DNA of 64,000 nt from Liopterus haemorrhoidalis (lineage: Eukaryota > Arthropoda > Insecta > Coleoptera > Dytiscidae). Numbering within the stretch: the stretch's first letter is position 1; each line of letters opens with the position of its first letter. The stretch covers positions 24,459,120 through 24,523,119 of the forward strand of contig OZ020616.1 in NCBI GenBank assembly GCA_963971575.1, read 5' to 3'. This document shows, one piece after another, positions 11,929-23,696 of this stretch. The notes under the pieces were generated by a model. The model ran no database searches. It was not told the origin of the DNA and saw nothing but the letters and a program-made list of their open reading frames with translations. A program made the position numbers and the translations under genes.

Positions 11929-12843
11929 TAGGTTAGGTTATGTTAGTAAGGGTTTGGTTAGAAGAAGCCGAGCGAAGCGAGCTACCCATCTTCTAGTTTA
12001 ATGACAAAACAAACTCACACTAACATAACAATGCCACAGTAGCGTAGGTCTATTCCCTAGTTATACCAAGACCCATATATATATATAAACTAGTTTATAT
12101 ATATATGCCAAGACCGGTCAGTACGTTTGAGGACCACTGGTAAAACACGTGAGCTCTCGTTTACAGCAAGTAGGTGGAGTGGATAGAGTTGGATGAAGTT
12201 AGAGCGGACCGTACAGTAACATTTTACCATTTATTGGTGATTTCCAAGTTACAAAATCCTTCTAATAGTTTATTAGCAACATAATTTTTTGTTTTTGCAT
12301 TGGTATTTCTTATGAAGATAGTAACACGGTGCAAGAGGGATAGAGCTATACGTAAATTTGTAGAGCTAAAGTGAGATGAAATTTTGACACTGAATATTTT
12401 GACATTAAATATTTTGACAAAAAATAGTTTGACTTGACATTCAATGACATTACGTATATTTTTTGTGTTACTGTTAAAATGACAATTAAACGGCGTTCAA
12501 CAAACTTTATCACAGAAAAAGAGGACAATATAGATAGAAGAGAAGTTAATAAAAATAGCATTTTATAATACAAAAGTGACTGAAAATAAGAAGACAGCCA
12601 TATTTTGCTTTATTTTACATTCCTTAAACAATATGAATTAAACTTATGAGCAATTTTCAGCCACACATCTTTGTTATTCTGCCAATAATTGCGTCTGTCT
12701 TCTTATTCTCTATCATTTTTATATAAATAGTAATGCTTAAAGTATTGTTTGTAATGTGTTGTAATCGTAATTGAAATAAATACAAATGTAAAAATAAAAG
12801 ACAATGTTTATTTAAAAATATATATTTATATATTGTTCTTTAT

Positions 12844-12890
12844 CAGTGATGGGCGCGTAGACTACATCACGTAAATTTACAATTCACGTA
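12844..12890. mobile_element. Solo hAT-type terminus
   Basis: CAGTGATGGGCGCGTAGACT starts a short block that replaces the sequence found at this point in the two sister elements. The same terminus begins the complete hAT element at 37809-38366. Only this end is present. Confidence 0.45.
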
Positions 12891-13209
12891 TTTAAAAACG
12901 GTTGTCCATAATTTATAAATTCATCCAAACAGATCGTCGATTTCGCCAAAATACAACTTAAATGTATATAAAACACTAAAATCACCATTATAGAAATATT
13001 TAAAAACTACACATTCGTATATTCTTTTAAAATTATACTGGTTTCCAATTAAAATTGAAATATTAACACATTTTGCGAACTTGTTTTTGGTTATATGTCA
13101 CTTTATTAAGCACTTCATGTTGCCTATAAGTTATTAGACAAATAAGCCTGTTTATTAGCAACCTATGTTGCTAATAAACTTATTGGACAGTTTATTAGCA
13201 ACTGGAACT

Positions 13210-15705
13210 GAGTCTGTGCCAAATGTGCGACAGATGATAAGGAAAGTGTTCCCAACTTCGAAATAATAAAATAATATGTGAAAAATAAAAGCCGTGTTTA
13301 TTGGATAACATTTCTAAAATCCGTAAATTAATTTAACTTATTCATGTAATATTTAATTCATTTTGAAGTATTTTGTAAACAATTTAATAAAGAACATTAA
13401 TTAGAAAGTAAATTACATCAATACATATGGTTTGATTATATATAATATTAATTTAGACCTTATTATTATAAACTTAGAACTACTAGTAAAATTTTGATAC
13501 ATATGTCATTTATTGTTTAACCTTTAATAAACATATGTTCATATTTTAAATAATTAATGTAAGTAGATATTATAATAAATTGAAATGTTTTAAATGACAT
13601 TTAAACTATTTATTATTAAAAAATATTGGTTTTGACTACTGAGGGAAACTTTTTAAATATTTTTCTGTATTCCAGATTATTTTTGCGAAGTTTTTCAAAA
13701 CCGTTGCTTACAATGAATCTTGATATAAGACGGTCAAATGTGATAAAAAATGAGGAACAAAGAAACACTGTCCGATGTAACACTATAAGGCCTGGAATAT
13801 AATATCAGAACGAGAAAATACGTGCTGGGCACAGTGAAAAAGGTTTTCTTGCTGGGACTTAAAATAATTGTAGTGCTACTGCGACCGGATTCAAATGGAA
13901 AGACATATGGAAAGTTGTAGTTAACTAAATTAATTTTAATAATTAAATAATAAATGACAGTGCAATAAACTAGTGAAAAAGATACAGGTCTGGTGATCCT
14001 GCTATCCAAACAGCATTGTTTTTATATATAAATATGCATACCTAAAGTTTATTTTGGCCAAATCACTAGGCGTTTACGAAAACTCTACCGGTGGATATGG
14101 TACATCGGCCAATCTTTACTGTACCCCACTGAACATAAACTTATGTGCTGCCTCTATACAGAAGGCTTAAATAATCCTTAAAAAGGTTAGGTTAGGCTAG
14201 GCTTTAGCTAGAATACCAGTTATGTTAGAATAGTTTAGCTAGAATAAGGTTATGTTGAGTGGGGTATAGTAAATCTTCCCCAGGAAATCTACCGGTCGGT
14301 AAACAGCTACATACTTATACACCTTCACCGAACTTGTTTTCGAAAACAGTTGATGTTCCCGGTATCTAGCGGTAGAGCTTACCTTAATTTTGGCAGGTTA
14401 ACGGAGTATTTTTATTTTAAATTATTAAATAAACTTTGTCATGACATTCAGTCACAAAAATTCGCATACCATTGTGTTAAGCTATATATATTGTAATAAA
14501 TACTTAAATATATGCAGTGACGATATTCAACCGGTACGAGCATATCAGTTCTTAAAATATTGAAATACTTCCATACTGGTTGTTAAAATGAATAGTGGGA
14601 TAACAGGAACAGAAAAAGATTTAGTTTTTACTTTTGGCAAATGACCACATCAACAATTTTTAAAAATCAACAAATTGTATTATAATTATTAAAATAATTA
14701 GGGCTACAACTACAGTTAATTTTTTTTTTCTCGTCAGATTTTTTAGTGTTTTTTTTATTTTTTTTATCTAACTGGTTTATTATTTTGAATATATGCCCTG
14801 CATATACGTACGATAAATGTTTTCAAATAATAAACCTGTATGTTAAATATATTTTTACATTGTAATATTTTGTGAAGATTAATGTAAGAAGAAGTTTATG
14901 TTTTTTTAGAATAATAAAGTGTATTGATTATTATTTATATGAATGTTTTATTTCGAGGGAAGCGAAAATTAAGAGCGATGTTGGTCGTAGACCTAAATAT
15001 TTTGAGAATATGAAAAATTCCAAATTTTAACATAGTTTTGTAAAGATTTGATTACTTTTTGAATATTTCTAATCAAGAATTTTTTATTCTGTTTATTTAG
15101 GTAATTTCAATCAAATTTATGATTGCGGTTATATGAGTAATGGTTTTTCACAAATAGTTGATTACAAAAATAATCATTATTTTACAGTTCTGGTTAAATA
15201 TAATTTATATGGAGACTATAGTTGTCTCACTATCCTCTTTTTCAAGTCGCTGTATGTATGTTATTTTAAATATAATGGATTTACATATTTCCTAATTTCC
15301 TTTTTATAATTAATATCATTCAGGTACATCCAATCTGCAGTTGTACAGTTTCTATTTCCAATATAAAACAAATTTAATCACTTAAAGGCCTTTACCCGCG
15401 GACCAGAGTTTAAGAATCACTGATTACAAATTCATTGCAAAAATTTATAAAAATAAATCAGTTAAAGAGTTAAATGTTCTAAATTTCCATGCATATCTCG
15501 TAGACCAGGTTATTGTAGGTAAAATTATATTCTACTGATATATCAGATTTAAAAATATCAGTTATTATGTAAGGCGTTTTAATTAAATGTCTTTAATATT
15601 CGAGATATTTATTTCGAATTATTATTGGCGTATTTATTCTTGGCCTCTAACACTTTTGATCTCCTTCAATTTAATGTTTTTCTTAAACTATATTAATAAT
15701 CTATA
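13210..15705 (-). repeat. Giant palindrome, right arm (uninterrupted)
   Basis: This is the inverted, insertion-free counterpart of 3092-8179 and gives the empty sites for three insertions there. It includes the MITE-like unit at about 14066-14400 and a CCTAACC-rich patch in that unit. The arm ends near 15705 at TCTATATATTTG, which resembles a Helitron-type start. No gene was recognised. The small frame at 13734-14009 mirrors no protein of note. Confidence 0.85.
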
Positions 15706-16319
15706 TATTTGTTTTCTCTCAAATTCCAAGTATTATTCGCTTTACAATAATAGAAACGTATTTCATAGATCAATATGTTCTTACTTATATGTTCAATTAA
15801 AGTATTTAATTATAAATTAGTGTATAATAAAAACAGATTTTAATTTGTAGTGCGCGCTATTTTGCGTGCATTACGACAATATTACAAAAAAAAAGTGGAA
15901 AAACATTTCACTTTTATCTAGTGGTAACATTGTAGAGGCAAAATCTGTAGAACTAAAATTTATTATTTGAAGGTAATCGTTAAAAATATAGTAGTACTAC
16001 TGTAGGAAATGGAATGATATTATATGTGTTATAAGAGTACTATATTGGAATTTTATGGAACTAAAATTATAATAAAATCAATAATTTCATCATTGTTATC
16101 GTGTAATAGGGATAACTTCTAGTAACTAGTAACTTCTCATTACAGTTGGCAAAAATTCAGTGTTCCCAACTTAATTTTTTTTTTTTTTGTCGCACTCTTG
16201 ACCTAAGCCGCTGGAACTCTCGGCCCACAGACTCGGAAAATTTAAAAACTCCATGTGTTCTTCTTATTTTCAGTCAGCTTGTCGAACTCTTGATCCATTC
16301 CCACTTATAAGATGCTTAT
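15706..16319. other. A+T-rich stretch with a remnant Harbinger-like end
   Basis: No gene is seen. Near 16212-16227 'ctggaactctcggccc' matches the right terminus of the element family at 5349-6435, including the end missing from copy 3. 'cttattttcagtcag' near 16263 also matches that family's interior. Before the insertion at 16320-27348 this stretch joined directly to the region upstream of Ste24. Confidence 0.4.
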
Positions 16320-16576
16320 TGGGCTCAACAGCGCTATGAAGTGACGCCAAGCGGACTATAACTGAACTAAGCGAAACGAGTAATAGTTTATTGTTTACAT
16401 CTGGTTTACATGTGTTTTCTCGTGTAGTTTGTATTGCTTTTAAAAGTTAGTGTTGCAGTTTGTTTGGTATATTAACTTTTGATAGCAATTATTATTCTTT
16501 TTTATATTACTTTATGTTATAATGAGTTATTATAACACAAATTGGTGTGTGTTTGGCTGTCACCATAGACAAAGTA

Positions 16577-16672
16577 CAATAGGAAGACGTCTCATTCCAT
16601 AGAGCAAAACTGGCACAGCGTTTGTGCGCTAGTAAGCCGCGATCCGCGCATAACGTTAGTAATTCGAACTAA
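16577..16672 (+). repeat. Left inner terminal repeat of the P transposase unit
   Basis: About 97 bp starting AATAGGAAGAC pair with the inverse of 24721-24816, with roughly 90% or more identity by eye. The repeat includes 'aaaactggcacagcgtttgt' and 'ccgcgatccgcgcataacg'. It follows directly after the 13-bp outer end at 16564-16576. Confidence 0.75.
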
Positions 16673-17130
16673 AACATTTGAAATACATAGTGACATGTAA
16701 TATTTGAGAGTTGTCAACTTTTTAAATAGTTGGCAATATGTTTTGATAGTGGCGACATCTTACACTTGTATATGAACTATATAAATCCAGCAGTTCTAGG
16801 CCGGTAATGTGGTTAACTTACTTATACACTGTGCCTGCAAAAAAAGGGGGGAAATGTTTTTAATTTTACAAATCATTGCAATTTCATCATACATGTAATT
16901 ACAGAAATTATTGTATTTATGTTAACAACAATAAATTCCAGAAATACATATGTTACTAAAATTGCATGATTTGTAAAAAAAAATAATAGAAAAGAAATAT
17001 ATATATATGTATATATTGTAATTTTTGTATATTTGAAAGAAAAACAACAAAATAACACCATATTATAAACAAAATAAACAACACCTTATGGCTTTATAAA
17101 TATTACAAAATAGATATAAACATAAAACTA

Positions 17131-17643
17131 TAGTCTATCCCAAATGTTTAAGCGGAACTAACGAGATTATTATTTTCTTAAGTTGTCATAATCTCTTTTT
17201 TTAACGATTAAATGGGGCTTTTATTAAATAAAATGGTCAAAACCCTCATTCAATACTTAAAAGTCATCTATTTCCTCTAAAACCAAAGAAACATATAGAA
17301 CTAAATGGAATTTTAATTTTTGTAAGTTGTCACGATCTCACTTTACTCTGATTGACGAGGGCTTTTGCTAAACAAAATGATCAAAACCCTCATTTAACCG
17401 ATAAAAATTAATAGTTGTGAAAAATCTAGTTCCGCTTAAACCAAAGAAACAGGCTATTTAGGCGGTTTCTTTGCTTTCAGCGGAACTAGATTTTCAAAGC
17501 TAGTAACTTTTACCGATTGTTTGAAGCTTTTGATCATTTTGTTCAGGAAATACCAACTTCAATGCATAAAAAATTAACTAATGTGAACTTACGAAAATTA
17601 AAATTCCATTTAGTTCCGCCTATAGGTTCGAAATAGCCTATAC
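17131..17643. mobile_element. Two adjoining diverged TA-flanked MITEs
   Basis: 'gcggaacta' ends in opposite orientations bound two units, about 17132-17459 and 17461-17642, related to the CAGTCTGTT family. The ends are diverged, reading 'agtctatcccaaatgtttaa' and 'ggcggaact'. The region lies 3' of the P transposase and contains no gene. Confidence 0.45.
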
Positions 17644-17694
17644 TACATATTCTTCTATACATTTTTAAATACTCGTATAAACACTGAATAAAAA

Positions 17695-18320
17695 TCTATA
17701 TTAATAAAATTAGAGGCTGTATCTCTTTTATTATGATCTTTTCTTCTTAACTCATACTTATTTGGTTTCCACACGTTTCAGAACATTATAATACGGTATT
17801 TGTAGATACCGGTAAAACAAAATAAAATTTTGTCTGTCCGTAATTAATGTAAAAACGATAAATTTTCACATAATTTAGTACGATGATAGAGCTAAACCAG
17901 GATTCGAACATAGGCTATATGGCATCTCAATATTCAAATTCTGAGGGAGTGTTCTAGTGTCAAAACAGTTTATAAAAAAAAATTAAATGTCTACCTTAGT
18001 ACTGACTTATCAGAAAAATGTATATAACAACAAAAAATTTATAACAAGAAAACAAATATTTTCTATTCTATAATGCACTTTATTGACCGGATTTCGACTA
18101 ATAAGCTCTTTTTCGCCTTTATGAATATTTGCGAAATTACTGTAATAAAACACATGTTAAATGATCACTCGTTATATAAAAAAGTAGTTTAAAAATAAAG
18201 AAACGATTATTTTCTGTTTTCCTTGAAACTGAAATATCTTATCTAACTCTCACTTATCATCTACGTTACAGTAAAAATGTACATTACAAAAACTATACGA
18301 AGTACGGGCACGCCAGCTAG
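17695..18320 (+). mobile_element. Helitron-like non-autonomous element (626 bp)
   Basis: The element starts TCTATATTAATAAAATTAGA after an A and ends GGGCACGCCAGCTAG before a T. The A|TC...CTAG|T arrangement without target duplication is the Helitron signature. A box-B-like 'ggattcgaacatagg' lies near 17901 in reverse. No Rep/helicase coding sequence is present. The element at 51999-53148 has matching termini. Confidence 0.6.
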
Positions 18321-18379
18321 TAAAACATAAACTCTATGCAGTCTCTTTAAATATTATATAAATCTTCCACGGGTCAAAG

Positions 18380-18910
18380 ATCTATATATGCATGCCAAAT
18401 TTCAACTCTCTATACTCTGTTCGCAGAGAGCGCGCAGTTGCTGTAAACATTAGAATAACTTTACTTTTGTTTTTTAAAATCACTGTTAATGTATTTTCGT
18501 CTAATCACAGCAAGAGCAACGCAGTTCTAATGTTTACATCGACTGCACATTCTCCGCAAACAGAGTATAGATCTAGCCGTTTCGCCACAATTTCTACAGT
18601 ACAAGCAGACCGACAATATAAACCAGTGGCGCACCCAGGAATTTTTGTTGGGGGGGTAGACAAAATTACTTCTAAAATACAACTGACGACCTAAAAAAAA
18701 GGCCCTCATCTCTATATTTTAAATTTTCTAGTATATTTGCGTGTTTTTATTTTTATTTCCTTCCTTCTTAGGTGCGGCCCGGACCCCCGGGCCCCCTCCC
18801 TGGGTGCGCCACTGATATAAACAGAGAAACAGTCAGACAGACACAGACAGACAGACCGGCGAACACATGAGTGACGGTATAAGGATTTTTGGTCATACCT
18901 GTAAAATCCT
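18380..18910. repeat. Dispersed repeat with short CAGA runs
   Basis: 'atgccaaatttcaactct' near 18392 and 'ggtataaggatttttggtca' near 18878 recur in inverted form at about 40820-40955, where a TCTG run lies between them. Here the middle is interrupted by the hAT element at 18624-18814. It ends a few bases beyond the P transposase stop. Confidence 0.45.
18624..18814. mobile_element. hAT MITE (191 bp)
   Basis: The ends CAGTGGCGCACCCAGG and its inverse are flanked by a perfect 8-bp duplication ATATAAAC (18616-18623 and 18815-18822). CAG...CTG ends with an 8-bp duplication are typical of hAT elements. There is no coding capacity. Confidence 0.85.
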
Positions 18911-18915
18911 AAAAA

Positions 18916-21606
18916 TTATAAATTTCTTAGTTTTTCAAACTTTTTTCGATTGTATTGGACTCTATTTTTATTTTGAAAATCTCTATATTTGTCATCTAAA
19001 TATTTTCGTATTATTAAAATTATACTATATTCTAATAAATCTGATTTAACTATACTTAAATGTTCTGTACAGGTGTACCAGTCAAAATTTATGTGTTCAA
19101 AAAGAAAAAGTTTTAGTTTTTTTACTACATTTAGTATATGACCGTATTTAAGTAATACAAAATTAGTGATGTCGTGAATTTTAGCGAGAAACATAACTGT
19201 ATTTTTGGTTACATATTTCAGTCTTTGATGTTCATTATCAAACTCTTTGAACAAGGTAAAAGTGTGGTGCGGTTCTAAATTTTCAGACAATAAATTTGAT
19301 TTACATGCAGTACATTCCAAAATTTTAATTTTTTTTACTATAAACCCAGCAACATATGAAATTGCTTGTGTATCAAAGTTTGCATCAGACATGTCAAAGC
19401 TAAAATTTGGAAAAATTATACTATCGAGTTCATTTTCATAATCTCTTAAAGGAGTTGGTTCTTCATGAAGAGTTAAAAATGTTTGCAAATCGTCTAAAAT
19501 ACGACTGTTATCATCTTCACAATTTTTAATTTTAGAGTGTGGAGAAACTAAATTATTAAGAACACAAGTTTTTAGGGCAGATGAAAATTGAAAACAATTT
19601 GGATTAGTATTAGCTGATCCATATTGGCGGATAGATGCAAAAGTATTTTCTAAAGGATCTTGACTGAGAGACCTCGGCCTTAAAAACTTGAAACCCAAAT
19701 TGGAACAAGTAATAAATAGATCTTTCAGGCCGTTTATACTTTGCATCCATCCTTCTTTAAATGGCATAAATGATTTTCTAACTTTTTTATCCTGACTGCA
19801 AAACTCCCAACTATTTATTTTTGGGAGCATTTTGTTCCAAAAAAGGTTATGTTGTGATTTATGAGATATACATCTTCTTAATGGTTTGCCTAAATCAGGT
19901 TTTGGATGTTTTCCATTGAAGCTATCAAACAGAGAATCAATATCGTCAATAAATTCTGCAGTATAAATTGCTTCATTGGGTAATTTGCCAGGGGCACTGC
20001 CAATCATGCTCTCGATAGTTGCAGCTACAGTTCGGCTCATGGTCCGGGCCGCGACGGATACTTTCATTTTTAATGGATTATATCCTGAAACTTTTAAATA
20101 TAACTCTCGAATTTTGCGTAAGGCCTGAAATCTTTTATGTTTGTCAATATAAAATGCTCTTTTTACATATTCGGATTTTGCACATTTATTTCTTTCATAA
20201 ACAATATTATATTTAAAAAACGCATTTCTTGTTGATTTTAATAAATGTGGTGGATCATAGATATGTACAATTTTTTGTCCATTTATAAAATAACAGAGAC
20301 CAGGTTTGTCAATGGATGAATCCCGGCATAACTGCCTTATTGCTGATCTGTTTGTAGTACCTTGATCCGAAACAGTTGCCAAAACATTTAATCCCGAAAT
20401 TTGAAGTGCAGATACTACTTCTATAATAATACTTTTCAAATCGGCTGTCTTCACTGCATCTTTTGTATAATAATAAGCTATTGGCTGTTTCCATATTTTT
20501 TTTATACCATGAATCATAAAAACGAGAGCATGATTGGCAATTTCATTTTTTCTACCTAAAGTAGTTCCTAAATCTACATAGCCAACTATTTTGTCACTGT
20601 ATTTATCATAAGTAAGTTTTTGAGCTAAGGCCATTTCATCAAACATTAATACACAATTTTTATCTAATGTTTGCATATTTTTTATTCTCTCCGAAAGCCT
20701 AAAAAATATGGATGAATTTATGCCTGGCTCAAAAGGAACTTCTTTTAAAATCCTCTGCAACGTACATTTTGAAGGTAAGGGAATAAAACGTCTCAAAAAA
20801 TTATAACATTTCGGGCCACGTTTATAAACGGCTAGAGAAAAAACCTTATCCTGTGTTGTCCAGGAGGGCCTACTCTTGTTACAATTTTGAATAGTGCTGT
20901 TAATAAATTGAACACCAGCAGCATCTAAATTTTTTTCCAAATTTTGAAACATATCTGTTTCAGATAGTTTAAACAAAGATCTTATTTTATTTTTAGACTT
21001 ACGCACAGTATTTTTTAATTTGCATATTTTATTTTTTTGTGCTTTATTAGTAAAATACATTTTTATTTTCCTAGGTGTCATGTTACTTACTCTAGATTCA
21101 TTTATTTGACTTAATGCCCCATCAAAATTACTAAGTTTTCTTTTAGGTGGCGTACAGCAGGACTCTATAATTGGCTTTTCTATTTGTAAATCTTTGTGTT
21201 CTGGAAGGAACACAGAATTTGAGACAGGTGTATTTGATGGTTTTATAATTACGTCACTTAAAATTGTAATTTTAGGCAAACCTTTAGAAGTAGAAGGCAT
21301 GTGACAATCCTCAATATCATTTGTATAAATCATAACATCTGAAGAAGGTAACGCATATTTTAGAAGTCTGTTTTCGTCTGTATCACAAAAACTATTATTT
21401 AGAAAATGGTCTTTACATAAATATCTTCTTTTACTACTAAATTCAACATTTATAACTTCGAACCATTTCTTCCTCCTATCTAAATCGGATGGAAATTTAA
21501 AAAATTGTTTGTTTTTATATGTTTCATCCGTTATGGGTGAAAAAAACTTATTTGGACAGTTGGGTGCTATACACCTGTATTTATATGTACCCGGTGAATA
21601 TGACAT
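18916..21606 (-). CDS. P-element-type THAP transposase, intact 896 aa
   Basis: This is a DNA-binding recombinase that would cut and rejoin P-type ends in the nucleus. The single frame has no stop or intron. The start is the ATG at 21606; a TTG extension upstream is unsupported. Residues 12-67 form a THAP zinc finger (C12, C17, C64, H67) with an ALPSSD box near 85-90. A basic, coiled-coil-like stretch spans about 175-215. The catalytic core shows FDEM (D323), SDQG (D414), a DPPHLLK block (near 451) and PLENTF (E653), in the order of the RNase-H-fold D-D-E residues of P and THAP9 transposases. The C-terminus has YVAGFIVKKI and a C-x2-C pair near 754-768. Drosophila P transposase is about 750 aa, so the length fits the family. 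Confidence 0.9.
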   Translation of the reverse strand: MSYSPGTYKYRCIAPNCPNKFFSPITDETYKNKQFFKFPSDLDRRKKWFEVINVEFSSKRRYLCKDHFLNNSFCDTDENRLLKYALPSSDVMIYTNDIEDCHMPSTSKGLPKITILSDVIIKPSNTPVSNSVFLPEHKDLQIEKPIIESCCTPPKRKLSNFDGALSQINESRVSNMTPRKIKMYFTNKAQKNKICKLKNTVRKSKNKIRSLFKLSETDMFQNLEKNLDAAGVQFINSTIQNCNKSRPSWTTQDKVFSLAVYKRGPKCYNFLRRFIPLPSKCTLQRILKEVPFEPGINSSIFFRLSERIKNMQTLDKNCVLMFDEMALAQKLTYDKYSDKIVGYVDLGTTLGRKNEIANHALVFMIHGIKKIWKQPIAYYYTKDAVKTADLKSIIIEVVSALQISGLNVLATVSDQGTTNRSAIRQLCRDSSIDKPGLCYFINGQKIVHIYDPPHLLKSTRNAFFKYNIVYERNKCAKSEYVKRAFYIDKHKRFQALRKIRELYLKVSGYNPLKMKVSVAARTMSRTVAATIESMIGSAPGKLPNEAIYTAEFIDDIDSLFDSFNGKHPKPDLGKPLRRCISHKSQHNLFWNKMLPKINSWEFCSQDKKVRKSFMPFKEGWMQSINGLKDLFITCSNLGFKFLRPRSLSQDPLENTFASIRQYGSANTNPNCFQFSSALKTCVLNNLVSPHSKIKNCEDDNSRILDDLQTFLTLHEEPTPLRDYENELDSIIFPNFSFDMSDANFDTQAISYVAGFIVKKIKILECTACKSNLLSENLEPHHTFTLFKEFDNEHQRLKYVTKNTVMFLAKIHDITNFVLLKYGHILNVVKKLKLFLFEHINFDWYTCTEHLSIVKSDLLEYSIILIIRKYLDDKYRDFQNKNRVQYNRKKFEKLRNL

Positions 21607-23340
21607 GGTAGTATAATACACTTTTACCTTGTTGCTTCGAATTAAGTTTGAAAAAAGGCGCAATTTTGCGGAGGCCAAGTTAAAAAGCTAAGAAGTGGAA
21701 GTGGAAGTGATAAAAAATGCGGAAAATTATGATAAAAAAAAAAAAAATACGGATCTAAGTAATGACAAAAAAGAATCTGCGTTCAAACCAAGTTCTCTTC
21801 ATGTTGCTAAATTCCTGGGTTGATCTCTGAAAAAAAAAAACAGAAAATTGGACAACGCATCGAAGTGATGAAATAAAAAATATATATGTATATTTAAACT
21901 ACCACGAGGCTGGGTTTCGGGTAACAATTTCTATTGCTTGTACTGAATTTTCAACATTCACGAGTTTTTTGCCACAAAAGAAACATAAATCACACTTCGT
22001 TACTTTGTTAATTTCTTGTTCAATAATAATAATAATAAGACACGTTAGGCTGAGTAAACCACGGATATCCGTGACATAAGTAGAGAGATGAAAAATAATA
22101 ATAACTGATATATCTAAATACATCCCAATTGATTTTTACATGAGGATTTTGATCTTATGGTCTAGAAATGAAATAGTATTTAAATTCACGATTTTAGTTT
22201 TAAGAAATTGTTTAACTTTAAAATACTAGACAAATAACTCACATCAAGACCAGAAGGATTACGTTGTACATCCGTCTTTCAATGTCGTCTGGAACTGAAC
22301 TGGACCTGGATGTGCTGCAGGTGGATGGTCACTGGCGTGAACACTCGTCGTAGGGGATGCCGTCGGATGACTAGAAGACCTCGTTGAAGAAGAGTAACTC
22401 GAAAGGGATGTTGACTCGAACGGACAGTCGTACACGATTATGCGTATATATTATTTGAAGCATTTTTTGCGTATGCGTAGCACTGTTTTGCGTTTATGTT
22501 TTTTGTTGGACGATTACACTAAAGTAACAGTTTTGTGTAATGTCTAAAGGAATAAATATATCCCACACTTCTGACACGGGTATATTAACAAGCTTTTTAA
22601 GTAAAACATATACTTAAAATTATGTTAAAATGTTTATTAAAGATATACCAACAGACTCCAAAAGTCATTATAACAGTTGTACCTTATTAATATTAGTTTA
22701 CGCTACGAAAGTTCAACTAATAATATCTTATTTTAGGGGTTACAATATTTTATAATAGAGTAAAAGTTATAAGGCAAAAAATGTAGTTCCCAGGGTTATT
22801 TTGATTTTATGAGTCTATGTAGTAAAATATTGTGACACTAATAGTTTTTGGGTTAGCCGGTACAGGCTGTAGTAAATGTAAACAAAGAAGGTTGTTGAAA
22901 GGAAATGTCAGCATGATTATATTTTGTGGTTTGGGGTATGTTGTGTTAAATAATATTCAAACAAGTTCCAAATTATTACAGTTAACAAAAAAATAATGTT
23001 TATTTTATGTCTGCATTCCCATACTTCACTAATCCTGTGTTGAAATTTATGACAAGGAGATTTTTTTTCACATTTTGACTTTATAAGAAGAAATAATGAA
23101 TGCGGTTGTTAATTGCTAAACGTGAAAGTTTTATAAATGGTAAAAATCAGGCGCGCTCACAAGAGGGAGGGGTCCCCGGGTAAGTCCCCCCCCAGGAACG
23201 AAAAAAAATTGATCAAATAATTCTTTGCAAAATATTGGTTAAACTCCAGTTACCGTTCCGAGCGACGCAAAAAAAACCGCTAACTGGGGGCCGGGGGAGT
23301 ACAAGTTTAGCGAATATTTAGTAACAATACAACTTAAAAG
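21607..23340. other. Non-coding 5' side of the P transposase
   Basis: No second gene is evident. A somewhat G+C-richer block at about 22255-22445 shows no convincing frame or paired repeat. About 23150-23300 has G and C runs. The promoter of the transposase should lie just right of 21606 but no confident TATA or initiator was chosen. Confidence 0.35.
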
Positions 23341-23425
23341 GAAGCTTGTGGCTACAAGCGCTAAAACGTTTGGCCACTAGCAAGGGTATGGACGTGAGTT
23401 CAAGTCCTGGCTATGTCAAATTATT
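23341..23425 (+). ncRNA. tRNA-derived SINE head, possible
   Basis: A box-A-like 'tggctacaagcgctaa' is followed after about 50 bp by a box-B-like 'gagttcaagtcctgg', the spacing of an internal polymerase III promoter. A tRNA fold is not convincing and no 3' tail was delimited. It could be chance. Confidence 0.25.
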
Positions 23426-23696
23426 TGTGTAGAAAATATTTATACAAATTACAAATTCTGCTTTGCTTTTCGCAACCGGCTGTAAACTATAGGTGCCTTT
23501 ATTTGCGCTAAAAAATGGGCGTAATACTGACCATAATACTCCTGAATGTACCTAGACTGAAAATATGGTCATGAAACCTTGAATTAGAGGTCCTAGGCTC
23601 ATCAGGCCTGTCGGTAGAATCTATAATCATCATCAACGGCGCGATGATTATAGATTCTATCCAAAAAGCTGAATTAGTATTAAAAGTATTCTGGAG

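Larger units (their letters stand above)
8261..12228. mobile_element. 8-bp-duplication transposon (hAT- or P-like), hosting further insertions
   Basis: ATTTATTG flanks both ends (8253-8260 and 12229-12236), and the other two copies of the host element supply the empty site. The left terminus reads GGTTGAATGTTACTCTACGG and the right one, inverted, GGTAAAATGTTACTGTACGG, with similarity continuing for about 30 bp. An 8-bp duplication fits hAT or P superfamilies; the ends alone do not decide. No transposase remnant was recognised. It contains the MITE at 8358-11126, the element at 11339-11928 and two direct 45-bp repeats, about 11284-11330 and 11964-12010. Confidence 0.75.
8180..13209 (+). mobile_element. 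PIF/Harbinger-like element, copy 3, split by a 4-kb nest
   Basis: The left end GGGCCGAGAGTTCCAGTT is at 8180. The element continues to 8260, is interrupted by 8261-12228, and resumes at 12237 through to 'agcaactggaact' at 13209. The final 'ctcggccc' of the right terminus is missing. The element sits at the centre of the giant palindrome, between the arms. Removing the nested insertion leaves about 1.05 kb, close to the other copies. Confidence 0.8.

Noticed and set aside
21607..21678. Longer P transposase starting at a TTG
   Set aside because: Nuclear genes start at ATG; the first ATG at 21606 directly precedes the THAP finger.
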